From positions 2,976,001 through 3,040,000 of the forward strand of contig CM033111.1 in the NCBI GenBank assembly GCA_019321725.1: a DNA stretch of 64,000 bases, read 5' to 3'. The stretch's first letter is position 1, and every line of letters starts with the position of its first letter. This DNA comes from Paulownia fortunei. Taxonomy: Eukaryota > Streptophyta > Magnoliopsida > Lamiales > Paulowniaceae. A program made the translations under genes and the position numbers. Below are positions 1-11,100 of this stretch, piece by piece. The notes beneath the pieces were generated by a model. It was not told the origin of the DNA. It did no database searches and saw only the letters and a program-made list of their open reading frames with translations.

Positions 1-1059
1 GGATTTGACTATTCCATGTCTGGGCTTGTGTGTCCAAGCAGTAGACTGCACGGCCCATGTGGCTCATTTCATGGGAATTCAAGTACTTTTTATACTTATA
101 TACAATAATATCATGGGCCGGGCTGGGGGGTGGGGGCTTTGGACTTGAGTAAACATACAAGAGGCCTAAAGTCTAAGTTCATACAAACCTATATCCAACC
201 CAAAATTCTAATTTCAATTCCAACTATAAGTGGGTTAGGACTCTATAAGCGCTAGATTTGACCACGGTTCAAAAATCAATAATTATGATTTGGAATCATT
301 GGTTTTACTGTTCGAAAAATCTCGAACCTTAACTTTAACTGTTAAGGCCGATTACAGTTTAAGTTCCAAAACTGTCGGGCCGATTCCGGTTATGGTTCCG
401 GTTAACCGCTGGTTCCGATTACGGTTCCGACCCTTATATTTTTTTTATTATTTTTTTAATTTTTTAAACTTAAATTTTTAAAAAATATTATTAAATTTTG
501 AACTTAATGAAAAAAAAATAACTTAATTTTGAAAAAAAATAACTAAAATTTAAGCTTATGGTAAAAAATAATAGTGACTAAATTTTTTGGAATTTCTTAA
601 AATAATATTTTTCTCATTTGCATGGCATTAATAGAGCACAATTTACTAAATTTTGATTTTTGCAGTTAATGTTATCATGTAAAATCGATACAATATTACA
701 ATAATTTAATAATACTACATGAGAATGAGAAGTTGGGGAATAAATATTAGATAATTGTAAAGTATCATCATTAAATATTTTTAAAAAATTATAAATTTAC
801 TTATTATTAAGATAATTGTAAAGTAGTATTATTAGATAATTTTTTAAAATTTTACTTATTATTAAAATGAAATATATAATGTTTAAATATAAAACTTGAT
901 TTGTAACTTGCCACATCTAAAACTAATTAACTAAATTTAAAGGGGACACAAAACTAATTATATTGATTTTCATAAACAAGACAAGTAATGTGAGAAGAAA
1001 AAAATAAAAAAATAAATTATGAGACTTATTTATGTATTTATTCAAAGTTATACACATAT
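1..1059. other. AT-rich intergenic DNA with GGTTCCG-type repeats
   Basis: No gene is supported here. Positions about 340-440 hold several degenerate copies of a GGTTCCG/CCGATT motif followed by a T-rich stretch. Such clusters occur in the subterminal parts of some plant hAT-type transposons, but no terminal inverted repeat or transposase was found, so the origin is only suspected. The rest is AT-rich sequence without an open frame of note. Confidence 0.4.
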
Positions 1060-1110
1060 GGTCCATTAGTTCAGTTAATTAGAGTGTTTGATAATAACAT
1101 GGAGGTCGAA
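1060..1110 (+). pseudogene. tRNA-Ile (AAT)-like 5' fragment
   Basis: The sequence reads like the 5' two-thirds of a nuclear tRNA-Ile: an acceptor start GGTCCATTAG, a D-arm TTCAGTTAATTAGAG (A-box-like), and an anticodon loop ATAATAA that keeps an AAT anticodon. After the variable region (GGAGGTCG) it stops resembling a tRNA. The T-arm and a matching 3' acceptor strand cannot be drawn. It is therefore a tRNA pseudogene or the head of a tRNA-derived SINE, not a functional gene. The comparison is with the tRNA-Ile(AAT) sequence as I remember it, not an alignment. Confidence 0.5.
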
Positions 1111-2559
1111 AAAACCTAACCCGTAACCGTCCATGAGTTCTGGCCCTTTAATTACGGTGTGATCCCGGGCCTACTTCCAAAATTATGTACCTACTTCCAA
1201 AATTATGTGTATTGATAGAACAAAAAGAATGGATTATAATATTAATTCAAGACCTACTTCACATTGTGCTCAAGCACAAGCCAAAGAATACCCATACTCG
1301 TCTGAAGTTTCGAACGTAGTTAGTTCAATAGAAAATGTAAAGTTATTATTTTGGGTGCTTGCTCCAATTGCTAGCAAACGAGGTTTAAAATAATAACTTG
1401 AAAATATAAAATAGCATTTTTTTTTTATATAGAATACAAACTAATATAGATCGCCAAAGATGTTTGAGTTTTCAAAAATTTGGGACAAGTTAAAATCTAT
1501 CTCTAAACTAAATACCACAATCATTTTGTGGAGATGGATAAAAATAGACTAAAACGACTCTTCTTTTGGAAAAGACCGTTTCATTTAATTTTTTGTGTTT
1601 TTCTTAATTATAATGAAGAGATCCAATGTTATTTTGCATCCTTAAAGAAAAAAACTCAAAAAAAATAAAATGTGTTGAATGTGCTTCAATCTCACCTTTA
1701 TTAACGGTATAAAAAAGTAGAGGTAGAGAAATGGAAGGTGAAAATGCACAAAACATAACTAAAGTTTGGTGTAGAATGACTTAAAGATTCATTATTAGGA
1801 TAGTCAATTATTTTCACTGCCGAATTCCAATTACTATTATTTTGCAAAAGGAAATGATGATTTTGCAATATGAAATGATTACTGAATTTGGGATAGAGGT
1901 ATGATTACATGGAAATAAGAAATTAGATTTTTCAAATTTCCTTCTAAATGGGATTTGAATAAAATAGCGAGAGATATTTATAATTAAAAATTATATCATA
2001 AATAGATATTAATTGAATGAATGTTTAAATTTCTGTCTCGTATAGGATAATGGTTATTACTAGTAATTCCACATAGGATAATCTAGACAAACAAACAAAC
2101 TTACTAGTTGAATATAAATGTTTATCACCATTGTGCATATTTAGGGCATAGAAAGAAGAAACACAAGTATTGACTTGTTTAGTTGAATTAGAAGGGGTTT
2201 TAATTCAAATTTATACATTGTTGATATCAACCATTAAGGTTGATAAATTTTTTTTTGGATATTGAATATCGGATATAATCCCATCTTTGCAAAGGGTTGC
2301 AGTGGATGACAAGAAAAATAGAAATTAAGATAGAGGACGATCCTTAAACTTGAGAATAAAGTAAGTGTTGCTTTATTAGTTATAGGAATGATCCACTTAA
2401 CTCTGGATGAAATTAGGATAGTATTAGTTAATTGTCTTTACTATATTAACAAATAAACTATATAATCCCAACATTCTATGTTACATAATCAATAAAGTAA
2501 TCTAAGAATTAGATAATCAAAACAATGCATATTTGTGGTTAACTAAATTAGATCATATC
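1111..2559. other. AT-rich intergenic DNA, nothing recognised
   Basis: Short open frames only, without codon structure or family resemblance. The stretch lies between the tRNA-like fragment and the copia remnant and could contain eroded 5' parts (LTR or gag) of that element, but no repeat pair was seen to prove it. Confidence 0.4.
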
Positions 2560-3720
2560 TCTAAAGAAAGAGTTCAAAAGATGGTACATTTGCTTGATCT
2601 TTTGGATTTGCATAAGGTGCCAACTTGTAAATCTTATTTTTAGGAAAACATGACCAAATCAATATTTGTGGGACAAATGGAGCAGACCACGTCTTTGGAT
2701 GTGATCCAAAGGGACGTAAGCAATCCACTAACTGTTAGTATACAAGCGAACTATTCTTAGTTCATTATTCTAAGATTTTTTAAACGGTTCAAAGAATTTA
2801 GAGATGAAGTAGAAAATTAAATCGGTCAAAATATTAAATCAATCAATGTAATCAAGGAAGAGAATACTAAGGTGGTAAGTTCTTGATTATCTAACGGAGA
2901 ATTAGATTCTCACTTTAAGTGAATGCAAGTTGAGTTTCACTTATTTTCTCATTCATTCTAGGAATTTACCCTACAATCGATAATATTCTTATCAAGTAAA
3001 GATACCATCTAAATCGGTGCTCAAAATATCATATGAGATATGATGTGGTAAAAGACCCATCGCATATATACCTAAAAGTATAAAGGAGTCTGCTTCTTTA
3101 AAACAGTTAGTGGGAGATATGATGGATGTGAATCCAATTTATGCAAATATGTAGGGTATTCAAATAAATTTAAAGAATACTATTTCTATTGTTCCTAAGA
3201 ACAAAAGAGTTTATTTTTTAGGGACACCACCTTCTTGAGAAAAATGAATTTCTATTATATAGAAATTGCTAAATTATAGAAGTTGAAATAGTTCAAGAAC
3301 CATAGTTTATCTCACAAGTGGTAATGATGTATGAACAAATTACTAAAACTTCTAGTACATAACCTCCAATGAGATTTGAAAGGATTTCGGGGCTATTTAT
3401 ACGATAAGAGCCTCTTGCTAAAGTAAGGAGGATCTCCTTTTTCAAATATTGATCTTACTAAGAAGTAATGATGTACGATATCAATTCGAAAATTGGCAAA
3501 ATGGCATGCAATCCAAAATGAACTTTATGTACTTTAACAAGGTTTGACCTTAGTGGAGCCATTAGTGGAAATGGTTCTCATTAGCTATAAATGAGTCTGC
3601 AAATATAAATTGAAAAGTATGGAGAAGTGGTGACCTATAAAGGTACGATTAATTACAAAGTGTTACGCTTATAGTCAAGGTGTTGACTATTAAGAATACT
3701 AATAGAAATTAAAGTCCTTC
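2560..3720 (+). mobile_element. Decayed Ty1/copia retrotransposon, integrase to early RT region
   Basis: Read across several frames with stops and shifts, the plus strand follows the order of a copia polyprotein. Around 2570-2660 is a GAG-pre-integrase-like stretch (KMVHLLDLLDL, then VPTCKSYF and MTKSIF). Around 2790-2850 is an integrase-core match (KRFKEFRDEVEN). Around 3000-3050 is PSKSVLKISYEIW. Around 3130-3240 are degraded forms of the copia YFVGYPKETKGYYFY and RVFVSRNATFLEK motifs. Around 3360-3390 is PPMRFERISG, and around 3480-3540 the KWQEAMKSEM-like start of the RT region. The residue matches are to the family consensus from memory. No intact frame remains and no LTR was located, so it is a fossil and cannot move by itself. 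Confidence 0.75.
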
Positions 3721-5823
3721 GTTTCATGGATTAATTAGTAAATACTCATTGATTTATGAACGAGGTTGTGTGAGCATCACTTGCTAAGGCAAATCCTTGA
3801 CCCATTTTTTTGAATTTCAATCATATTCTTTTTTTATTTAAGACTATAAACAGATTGGAGTATTACCCTTTTTCTCTTGTTTTTTTTAATTATTATTATG
3901 ACAAAAGTGATGCCCGTGTATTATTATTATTTTTTCACTACAATTATCATAAAAAAGAAGAGCTAATATTTTCTTTTTATTATTTGTGGCTTTATAGTTA
4001 CAATTGTTATATTAAGACTTGGATCCTAGAAGCAAATTCAGTCAAAGGGATCATTCACTTTGCAGAATTCATGCGCCAAAAGAGTTCAAGATTGATTACT
4101 TCATAAATTTATTTAATGTATTGTTTTAATTTGTGAGTTTATTACCTAATGCAATTTTACTTGGCAAAGATATATATTATGAATAAACATTTCTAATTCA
4201 CTATTATTTTCTCATTTATTTCAACAATTCATTATATAGATCATCTAGGCCACTAGTTGGAAAATATCAATATTTTTTGGTTATATAATTTAATCCACTT
4301 TGTTGCATAGCCACATATAGATAAAATAGTCAATTTAAATATCATGGCTCATTTATGAATGTTGGGGCTTGTAAATGAAACTGCTCTAGCAACTATTTTA
4401 TTTTCATTTCGTTTGGTAAAAATAATTAATTTAAATTATTAATAAAGTTCAAAACATCTACTTATATACTAGACCAAACTCTACCTTACAACTCACAACA
4501 ATGTAAGGACCTTGCAATTCTTCGAAATTCATTGTATTTTCAAAGTAAATATCATAGGTTACATGTAAACTTATTATTAATGAATAAAGTGGAAAATCTA
4601 ATAATTTAGCATCTTGATAAATGATGAAATTTTGAATTTCCAATTAATGTGAAAAAAATAAAGGAAAAGGAAAAAATGAAAAAAAAAAGAAAAGAATATT
4701 TTACAGTATCTTTTCAACTTTTCCTTTTCCCCATTTTTCTTCTACAATATATAACCAACCAAAATGCCCTAATCATATGAAACAACTTCCTGCAGTTTTA
4801 CCTCTACCCATGATTCTATTTGAATAAAAAAGGGCCTTCAGTTGCTAATCACTTTGATCTTTTCTAACTACTACAGAAGCTCCAAATATAGTTAATTCTT
4901 AAAAAGCACGTGTCATATTTTGATATGATCCCTTAAGTCTTGTTTGATTGATGATTTATCATCATTATAAGTTTCTTCCATCATTATATATCACCTTCTT
5001 GCATCATTATGATCTTCTTTTTTCTCCATCTTTAACCTCGTCACCAATTCCAAGTAATTTTTGTCTACTAACATTTCTGGTAAACTCTGCTGAGACTTTT
5101 ATATGCTAATTTTGTTACGATTTGACATTAATTTATACAATTTTTATTTTCAAGAATTACGACCAAACGAGTTTTTTTTGAAGGAAATCAAAAGATTGTC
5201 AAGAGTTCTCAAATTTACCATATTGAAGAATGGTGGTAACTGGTTTGCTGATAATCTTGTCAATACCACCATCATGTCTGGACTAAGATTTTAGTGAGGA
5301 AAATGAGAAGAAAAAATAAAAAGAATCTTGAAAAAATAAGCATTGATTTTAAATACTTTGAATATAACTGAATATCGTGTAATAATAAATGAAATAAATG
5401 TATAGAATCAATTTACTACTACTCATAATTATATATTTTAAAAACATATTCAAAATCAAGCTAAAGAAAATATTTTTGGAATATTTTGTCCATTAAATTT
5501 CCAAGATCCAACCCTAAACATCCTCAACCAACTCGATTCCTATTACAGCTAGAGAGTAATAGGATCAAAAGGGGAACCAAATATAAAATTCCTTTAGAAT
5601 AAATATTATGGTCCTACTGTTTTGATGACAGGCACGTTCAAAAGTAAGCCCAGCAGCCTAAAGAAATTAAAAGAAGCAAAGGAAAAATGATTATTTGGCA
5701 AAAGAGGAAAAAAAAAGAAACAAGGTCTGGCCCAAACCATCATGTACCAGTAGTTTACCTTTGCCAAAATTCCACAGGGAATGCCCAAATTTTGCTGCCT
5801 TTTTCTCATAAACTTTCTTCTTG
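3721..5823. other. AT-rich intergenic DNA
   Basis: No supported gene. Open frames up to about 98 codons (3810-4106) are rich in Phe, Tyr and Asn codons, as expected by chance in AT-rich DNA. Nothing resembling the RNase H end of the copia element to the left was recognised. Confidence 0.4.
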
Positions 5824-5831
5824 TATAAATA
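5824..5831 (+). promoter_or_regulatory. TATA box of the USP-like gene
   Basis: TATAAATA lies 74 bp before the ATG at 5905, a normal distance for a plant core promoter with a short leader. Confidence 0.55.
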
Positions 5832-5904
5832 ACACTAACTCCCCTTGTAGAGCAGCCTTGCCTATTTATCCATTGGAGTTGGAACTTAGGTCCCATCACA
5901 AGAA

Positions 5905-6826
5905 ATGGGCAGAATAGCCACTAAAATGCCTAACTTTTGCTTAAACAGGATTAGGCCCCTAGTTCGGGTTCGTTCACCCCCTATGCAGTCCAAAAACCAA
6001 GAAAAATCAACCACCATTAGTGATGAAGAAAAGAAAGATGGTTTTGTCAATGCTGAGAAGGATGATTCCGGTGGTGGTGTTGAGAAATCGGGAGCGGTAA
6101 GTGGCCGGAAAGTCATGATCGTTGTTGATTCGAGCATAGAAGCTAAGAATGCTGTGCAATGGGCACTTAGTCACACAGTTCAGAATCAAGACATGGTGAT
6201 TCTTCTCTATGTCACTAAGCCTTCAAAACAAGGTTGGCATGTTTTCTTGTTTGGGTGTTTATCATGGTTCTTGGACCAGGGAATGTATTTCTTGCTTACA
6301 TATGATTTTTCTTTTTTGTTTTTATTTTTGGCAGGTGATCAATCAACCACTAAGGATGTGAATCCTAGAGTACCTGAGTTCCTTACTTGTATGAAGAGTT
6401 CATGCCAACTTAAAAGGCCTGAGGTGTGTCCACTTTTTCGAATTCAAATTTGAAATTGATCAAATGGGATGTTTCTATTTCTCAATTCTATGGGTTAATG
6501 AAACCGAACTTGATCAGTCTTGAATTGATGCAAGATAGGTGCATGTTGAGGTGGCAGTGGTGGAAGGGAAAGATAAAGGCCCTGCTATAGTGGAGGCGGC
6601 CAAGATTCAAGGGGCGGCGCTGCTGGTGCTGGGGCAGAAGAAACGCTCCGTCACTTGGCAGCTTGTGTTGATGTGGGCCGGGAACCGGGCACCGACCGGT
6701 GGAGTGGCGGAGTATTGTGTCCAAAATGCTAGTTGTATGGCCATTGCAGTAAGGAGGAAGAGCAAGAAACTTGGTGGATATCTCATCACTACTAAAAGAC
6801 AGAAAGATTTCTGGCTCTTGGCTTGA
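5905..6826 (+). CDS. Universal stress protein (USP) domain protein
   Basis: Three exons: 5905-6232, 6335-6423, 6539-6826, all with GT-AG borders, giving about 234 aa. The N-terminal 65 residues are low in complexity and charged. The USP fold starts at KVMIVVDSSIEAKNAVQWAL, the typical first beta-strand and helix, continues with a strand ending in ILLYV, and finishes with AALLVLGQKK and a C-terminal strand ASCMAIAVRR. The classical ATP-binding motif Gx2Gx9G(S/T) of MJ0577-type USPs is not evident after LVLG, where QKKRSVTWQL is found instead. This is reminiscent of a plant subgroup annotated as adenine nucleotide alpha hydrolase-like. USPs are small cytosolic or nuclear stress-linked proteins, and the precise role here is unknown. 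An alternative start is the ATG at 5925 or 5981. Exon 1 donor and exon 2 acceptor share a G, and the phase is supported by the open frame on both sides. Confidence 0.85.
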
Positions 6827-8020
6827 TCAATATTTTAAGTTAAAAGAGTTTTTCTGGGTTTCTTTACTTGAGTTGCTGTGGAGAAATGAGATGGGATTGT
6901 ACACAAATTATTTAACCTTTAACCTTTAATTAGTTGTAAATGGAATGATCATAGCATTTTGATGAAAAGAAAGGTGCATTGTTCGGCATTATTTAGGTAT
7001 GAATTTATTGTAGCATAGGACACTCCTGTCTCGGTGGTTCAATTGTTTATATGGTTTTGCGATTTTTTTTTTTTTTTTTAATTTCTGTTTTAGCTAAAAT
7101 TTAAGTGATGGAATGAACCAAACGATACTCAAATTCGATTTGAAATCATTCATTAAAAATGTGTTTGAACTCGATTATTTAATTTAATAAATTAAATTTG
7201 AACACATTTTCTCGTTTGATAAGATTTGAAAATCGATTTGAACTCGAGTCGATTAATGAAAAAATAAATAAATATGTATAAAAAGATTAAACTACTCGAA
7301 CCTGATTGGTATTCGACTTGATTAAAATTCATTTAAATTTGACTTCATTAACAATTAAATCAAATTCAAATATAATTTTTCAAATTTGATAAAAAATCAA
7401 ATAAATTTGAATAATAACATGTTTGACTTAATTTAATTCATTTATACAATGGAGACTCAACGTTTTGTTAATAAAGAGACTATGGTGTATAAATAAGATT
7501 AAGAGTGAGAATTAAAATAAATACAATGATAAAAGTGAATTGTAGTTAAAGTCAATTGAGAACGATCATGAATAATCTATATATAATTTTGTTGATATTG
7601 ATTGAATAAGAATTTAAAGTGCATTTGATTTTATTGAAAACAGATAATATATGTAATCTACGCATTTTTATATTTTTAGTAAAATTATGTTGAAAAATTG
7701 AACAATTTTCTTGTCAACTTGATGGAGTATACTAATTTTTGGGTATAAATCATACATACAACATACTGAATTAACCTTAATTAAACAAAATAACTTGTAA
7801 ATTGAATTATTCATAAATCCAAAAATTAAATTTCGAATTTCCCACCAAGTTAAAAAAAATTAAATTTTGAACACCCAAGATATGGTATTACTTTTCCAAA
7901 ATCTATTAATTATTTTCTATTTTAATTTTGAGAATTTTGTGTCAAACCTTTCTAGGTCAAACCCATTACACGAAGCCCGTAAATTCGAAGACCCATTTCC
8001 CAAATCAAACACATTAGACA
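6827..8020. other. AT-rich intergenic DNA with GAACTCGA-type motifs
   Basis: The first few hundred bases are presumably the 3' UTR of the USP-like gene. Between about 7120 and 7440 are scattered degenerate repeats of a GAACTCGAT/ATTCGACTTG motif in both orientations, typical of eroded DNA-transposon ends in plants, but no element boundary can be drawn. Confidence 0.35.
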
Positions 8021-8063
8021 AGCCCAACAAACTGTCCTCTTCTCCAAACATCGTAAACCCTAA
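8021..8063 (+). promoter_or_regulatory. Site II element and telo-box upstream of NOP14
   Basis: AGCCCA at 8021-8026 is the reverse complement of the site II core TGGGCT. AAACCCTAA at 8055-8063 is a telo-box. In plants this pair is typical of genes for ribosomal proteins and ribosome biogenesis, where TCP factors and telo-box binding proteins act. It sits 120-160 bp before the NOP14 ATG, fitting that regulon. The functional link is inferred from motif and gene identity. Confidence 0.6.
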
Positions 8064-8181
8064 TTAACTCATGTTGTCCTAAAACCCTTATCGACCTACA
8101 GTTCTGTGAAAAGCTCCGTTCCCCTTCAGCATTCAGTTTCCCTCGGATTCGAAAAGATTCAGAGCAAAAAAATTTACGAAA

Positions 8182-11100
8182 ATGGCGAAAAAGTCAAGCA
8201 CAGAAAGTTCGAAGAAGAAGAAAAATAAGAACAAGATAAAAAAGAAGTTAAGCTTTCTGAATTCAGAAGCAAAGAAAATCAAAGGACCCAAAGAAAATCC
8301 ATTTGAGAGCATATGGTCGCGGCGGAAGTTTGATATATTGGGCAAGAAACGCAAAGACGAAGAGCGACGCCGCATTGGGCTCTCTCGCTCACTCGCCATT
8401 CAAAAGGTCCCTTTTTCCGTCACTGTTCGACTCATTTTAACTAACATATTGATTTCGGATATTGTTTCTGTTAATTTAGTTTGTGTTGAATTGGGTTCTC
8501 TGTCTGCTTTCTGGCCTCATGTGTTCTATTGCTATAAAAAGCTGCCTTTTTTGGTGAGTTGACATCTTCGGTGCCTGTGTTTTATGGCAGTTGACATCTT
8601 CGGTGCCTGTTGGCCTAGCCCATTCTTTCGCGAAATCATTTTATACATTCCCTACACAAATTGCTTGTTTGCACACTGTATGCCTTATACTACTTGGTTT
8701 TTTGGCGTTTGAAATAACCCTTTTTAGTGCCCCTTTACATATTTATTAGTGTGTGCTCATGTGAATTCTGTTGCTATATTGTGTGGGGTATTGTGCTAGT
8801 TACTGGGTTAGTTCATTTGCGCATTCGGTGCATGGAATAAGTGATTGGATGTGTGCCTGTTTGTATGCTGGTTCTTGTTTGCTCTTCTGGTATTAAAAGG
8901 AACCATTTGCACAATTTTTCCTCACCTTTTATAGATTCATATCCACGCTTTTTTTTTGTTTTTTAATAATTGGGTTGGGGGGGGGGGTAGGGTTAGGGGA
9001 GGGGGAGTTGGTGGTACCAATACATACTCTGTACAGCGGAGAATGAACTGTTTGAATCTTATTTTATTTAGCACACCTTGAGAGAATGGTGCAGGTATTT
9101 TGTATCATGCATTTATCTGAGAACAGTAGGAGGATACATGCATGTATCATGAATTTAGCATACATAGGCGCATCATGTCTGAATGTTTTCTTTGAGAAAC
9201 TGGCTTCGGATTGGGTGTGAATTGGATGTTGTTTGGGGTGAAATGCAGAGGCAGAAGACGCTGCTAAAGGAATATGAACAGAGTACGAAGTCTTCCGTCT
9301 TTGTGGATAAGCGAATTGGAGAGCAAAATGAAGGACTTGGGGAGTTTGATAAGGCAATTTTGAGGTCTCAGCGCGAACGACAGGTGAGGCTGATTAAATT
9401 TTTTCTTTCTTTGAGAGCATTGACTCGAGCTATTTGTAATTATGATAATATTTAGTTCTGAGTGATGTCAGTTGGATGAATTAAAAGACAGCAGCTAATT
9501 TCTTACAAAGTATATAAATTCTGAAATCAAATGATACTCATAAAGAAGGTGGGGCAATGAAAATAAAAACCAAAAATAATCATTGAAACATCAATAGTCT
9601 TAATTTTTGCCGTCTCTGTGTCTGTGGGTGTGTGGCAGGTCTTTATTAAAATTTGTTCTATTACTGTTGGTGTTATTAGTTAAAATTGAAGAAGAAAAGC
9701 AAGTACAATCTGTCTGATGGGGAGGAAGATGACTTTGAGATTCAAGACAGCGGTTACTTTCCAGAAAGGGATGATTTTGAAGATGAAGAACCATTGGATG
9801 AGGATGAGGATGAGGCTGGCCAATCAGTTGGGAGTGAGAGTAAGTGTTTACATAAAATTTGTGGGTCTCAACTAGTTTCTTTTGCCATTTTTTTTATTAC
9901 AAATTATCTGTTCTCTTTGAGTAGGTTCTTGAACAATGTAAAAAACATATTTTAATTGTTTGAGATAGACTATCATTATTGTTAGACAAAGACATAAATG
10001 AGGTTTGGCGTGATTGACCTTGATGGAATTATCTGACTTGATTGCAGGAAAGTTTATTGGACTTGATTGTGGGGAAAGTTTATCATCAATGTTTTTAATA
10101 TGGGGATATGATCCAAATCAAGCACAAGGATACTACAATATATTTTACATATGATCATCCACAAATATTTCTAGGTCATACGGAGAAATCATTGCTGTGT
10201 ATTATTCAGAATTGGTTCTTGAGAGATACATTTATTGTGCTTGAGTTTATTGTTCTCAGAAGGAAGTAAATTTCTCAGCCGAAATTGAAGAGTTCTTTAT
10301 GTTCATAGACATAAATTATGGAATGAATATATTCAGGCTTTTTTAGAGTGTAATATGCTCCTTAGTATTAGCATATGTCATGTTTGCAATCTTTGTAAAT
10401 CAGCAACATCAGTTGTCCTGAAAAACAGACAAAATAATCCAGCATTGTAGTGTATCTTGTCTTGTTTTGAGTTCACCACAAATGCTATATTTTCTTACTC
10501 AGGGTTGGATGTGTATGTGTGTGAGCTAATCTATTCTTGCAATGGGATTATCATGCATGATTCTTATGTTTTATTGTCTGTTATGAACTAAAGGTTCATG
10601 AAAAATCCTCTTTTACTCCTATGCTTTTTTCTATTCACTTGCACTGATATACTTGTCCTTTTTCTTGGCTTCCCTGGTATTAGGAAACTTTTTGGTTGTA
10701 TGTTTGGTGCTGGTTAAGTTCTTGTATAAGTATTTGTTTGAGCCTTTTCAAATTTAACTTTGATCTTTAAAATGACATTTCTTATCTCAATCAAAATTAA
10801 ATGGACTTCTAATTTCAAGCTAGACATTGTAGAGTATTTATGCTTCAGAATTTTGTGGTCTAAGTAATGGTTCGATAAGGAGCACTAATATCTATTTTTT
10901 GACTGATTTGGTCCCTCTATATGTAGCCATTTTTAACGGATTGCATATTTCTGTGCAGAAAAGTTGAATCTGGGTCGACTTCATCCCCATGAAGCAGAAG
11001 ATGGCCTAGAATTGAGATCAATTGAAGAACAGGAGAATGTGAGATTAATTGTCTGTTGCATGATGCATTGTTTAAACTCCACCTTTCATCTTAGTATATT

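Noticed and set aside
3810..4106. A 98-codon open frame on the plus strand
   Set aside because: Phe/Tyr/Asn-rich translation typical of AT-rich non-coding DNA, with no recognisable domain.
9455..9530. Box C/D snoRNA-like pattern in NOP14 intron 2 (GTGATGT ... TTCTGA)
   Set aside because: The C box deviates from consensus, no terminal stem could be drawn and no rRNA-complementary guide was recognised by eye.
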